This document shows positions 5,185-6,208 of a stretch of 6,208 nucleotides of DNA, piece by piece (position 1 is the stretch's first letter; each line of letters begins with the position of its first letter). This DNA comes from Marinilabiliales bacterium (GTDB lineage Bacteria > Bacteroidota > Bacteroidia > Bacteroidales > F082): contig PKSW01000058.1 of NCBI GenBank assembly GCA_002869465.1, positions 15,283-21,490 on the forward strand. Direction: 5' to 3'. The notes beneath the pieces were generated by a model. The model was not told the origin of the DNA. It worked only from the letters and a program-made list of their open reading frames with translations, and did no database searches. The position numbers and the translations under genes are program-made.

Positions 5185-6208
5185 CGACAAGAATATTTTT
5201 GTGTAATTTTTTTTATCCCCGACAACCACAGTTAAAATATACATGCCATTTGGTTGTCCTGCTAGGTTAATAGCAGTTTTAGATTCGCTGCCCTGCAGAG
5301 CCGCTTTTTTGTCATAAATAACTTGCCCGACCATATTTACCAGACTTACCTGGGCATTCGCAATACTTAAATTATCAATTTCAACATAGAGTATGTCGCG
5401 TGTCGGGTTCGGATAAATGTTTAAAGTAATTTCTTTTTCATACCCTATAATGCCTACACAATCATCCACAAAAATAGAATCTTGTGCCATTGCCCCACAT
5501 GTATTTTCATCCTCATAGGTATAGGTTATCACATTCCATCCTAACATGGCTTCTTCAGGAGAGAAAATCCCGTTTGAGCTTACGCTATTTCCACTGAATA
5601 TACCTCCTTCAGGTGAAGCTGTTAACTGCACAGGGGGTTGTTGCTGGTTGCACAAATATTCCGGCCAATTGCCTAACTCAATTATGGGTAGTGGATACAC
5701 ATTAATGAATATCTCATCAATGGCTACATTTCCGCCATCGCCAACATGAAGCGTGTAAGTTGTAGAAACTTCGGGATAGACCAACGGGTTTTGCTCTGTA
5801 GAGGTATATCCGGCAGGATTCGAAGTCCATAAAAATGTGTAATTTCCAGTGCCGCCTCCTACTTCAGCATTTAACTGTACAAACCCGCCATAACATACGC
5901 TCTCTGGCGTTGCACTTATAACAACTGTCAAAATATCTATCGCAATAATGTATTCATCCTTAATTTCAGTATCCGAGCCTGATTCATTTTCCGCGGTTAG
6001 TTGAACAGTATATAAACCGGGCTCTAAAAACTGTACCACCGGGTTTTGTGAATTCTCGTCTGTTCCTTCTGTAAATAAAATTGTACCGGGCGTAAACTGC
6101 CATTCCCACGCATTCGGCGCAAATGTTGTTAAATCAGTAAAATAGACCGGTTCATCTACAACAGGCATTGTATTATCAGCTTCAAAGTCAGCGTTTGGTT
6201 CTGGAAGC
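5179..6208 (-). CDS. C-terminal part of a secreted PKD/Ig-like multidomain protein with T9SS sorting domain, 5' end outside the window
   Basis: The frame is open to the right edge, with 342 residues visible. The Met codon at 6168 is internal to a PKD domain, so it is not a credible start. Numbering from the first whole codon (6207), a PKD domain spans about 4-91, with NADFEAD, VYFTDLTTFAPNAWEWQF and the closing GLYTVQLTAEN. A second Ig/PKD-like domain spans about 93-171, with C105 and TYTLHV. A third spans about 172-252, with C186, ASPEGGIFSG, G-x-x-ITYTYED and C237, and C250 just after it. This last pattern is common in large Bacteroidota surface proteins. The T9SS sorting domain is at about 261-342, with YPNP at 265-268, GQPNGMYILTV and a final KIFLSK. 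The visible modules are structural spacers. The part carrying a function (enzyme, adhesin or many more repeats) must lie upstream, so no specific role is assigned. It converges with the propeller gene with 10 bp between stops. Confidence 0.88.
   Translation of the reverse strand, partial: LPEPNADFEADNTMPVVDEPVYFTDLTTFAPNAWEWQFTPGTILFTEGTDENSQNPVVQFLEPGLYTVQLTAENESGSDTEIKDEYIIAIDILTVVISATPESVCYGGFVQLNAEVGGGTGNYTFLWTSNPAGYTSTEQNPLVYPEVSTTYTLHVGDGGNVAIDEIFINVYPLPIIELGNWPEYLCNQQQPPVQLTASPEGGIFSGNSVSSNGIFSPEEAMLGWNVITYTYEDENTCGAMAQDSIFVDDCVGIIGYEKEITLNIYPNPTRDILYVEIDNLSIANAQVSLVNMVGQVIYDKKAALQGSESKTAINLAGQPNGMYILTVVVGDKKNYTKIFLSK

Noticed and set aside
5179..6168. A complete 329-residue protein starting at the Met codon at 6168
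   Set aside because: The frame continues upstream to the window edge with residues that belong to the same PKD domain, and no signal peptide follows this Met although the protein has a T9SS tail.

Overview
The window looks like a chromosomal segment of a Bacteroidota member. Three of its five genes end in a type IX secretion (T9SS) C-terminal sorting domain, with a YPNP motif followed by a Gly-x-Tyr strand and a basic C-terminus. The start codons lack Shine-Dalgarno sequences and sit in AT-rich leaders. Two matches to the Bacteroidota -7 element (TAnnTTTG) lie at sensible distances from starts. Base composition is AT-rich throughout, with no obvious compositional island. I cannot place it to genus.

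Layout from left to right. A plus-strand DUF418/YeiB-type integral membrane protein (1-1191) is open at the left edge and probably starts just outside the window. It converges with a minus-strand classical short-chain dehydrogenase/reductase (1316-2185). Upstream of that gene is a 342-bp non-coding stretch (2186-2527) rich in short inverted repeats. Next, on the minus strand, is a secreted LpqC/PHB-depolymerase-type esterase with signal peptide, Ser-Asp-His triad and T9SS tail (2528-3682). A 223-bp divergent promoter region (3683-3905) separates it from a plus-strand secreted protein (3906-5168) made of five blade-like repeats plus a T9SS tail. This protein resembles the five-bladed beta-propeller glycosidases. 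Its stop lies 10 bp from the stop of a convergent minus-strand gene (5179-right edge). That gene is the C-terminal part of a PKD/Ig-like multidomain secreted protein, also with a T9SS tail.

How the genes may work together. The divergent esterase and propeller share one control region and both appear to be exported by T9SS. They could act on the same extracellular ester-bearing polymer or glycan, but no SusC/SusD pair, transporter or dedicated regulator is visible, so this is inference. The PKD protein may be an adhesin or a large surface enzyme whose functional part lies beyond the window. The DUF418 protein and the SDR look like unrelated housekeeping or accessory functions. I see no tRNA, rRNA, CRISPR array, insertion sequence or phage gene. 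The most distinctive item is the five-repeat propeller, whose mature N-terminus seems to supply the strand missing from repeat five.
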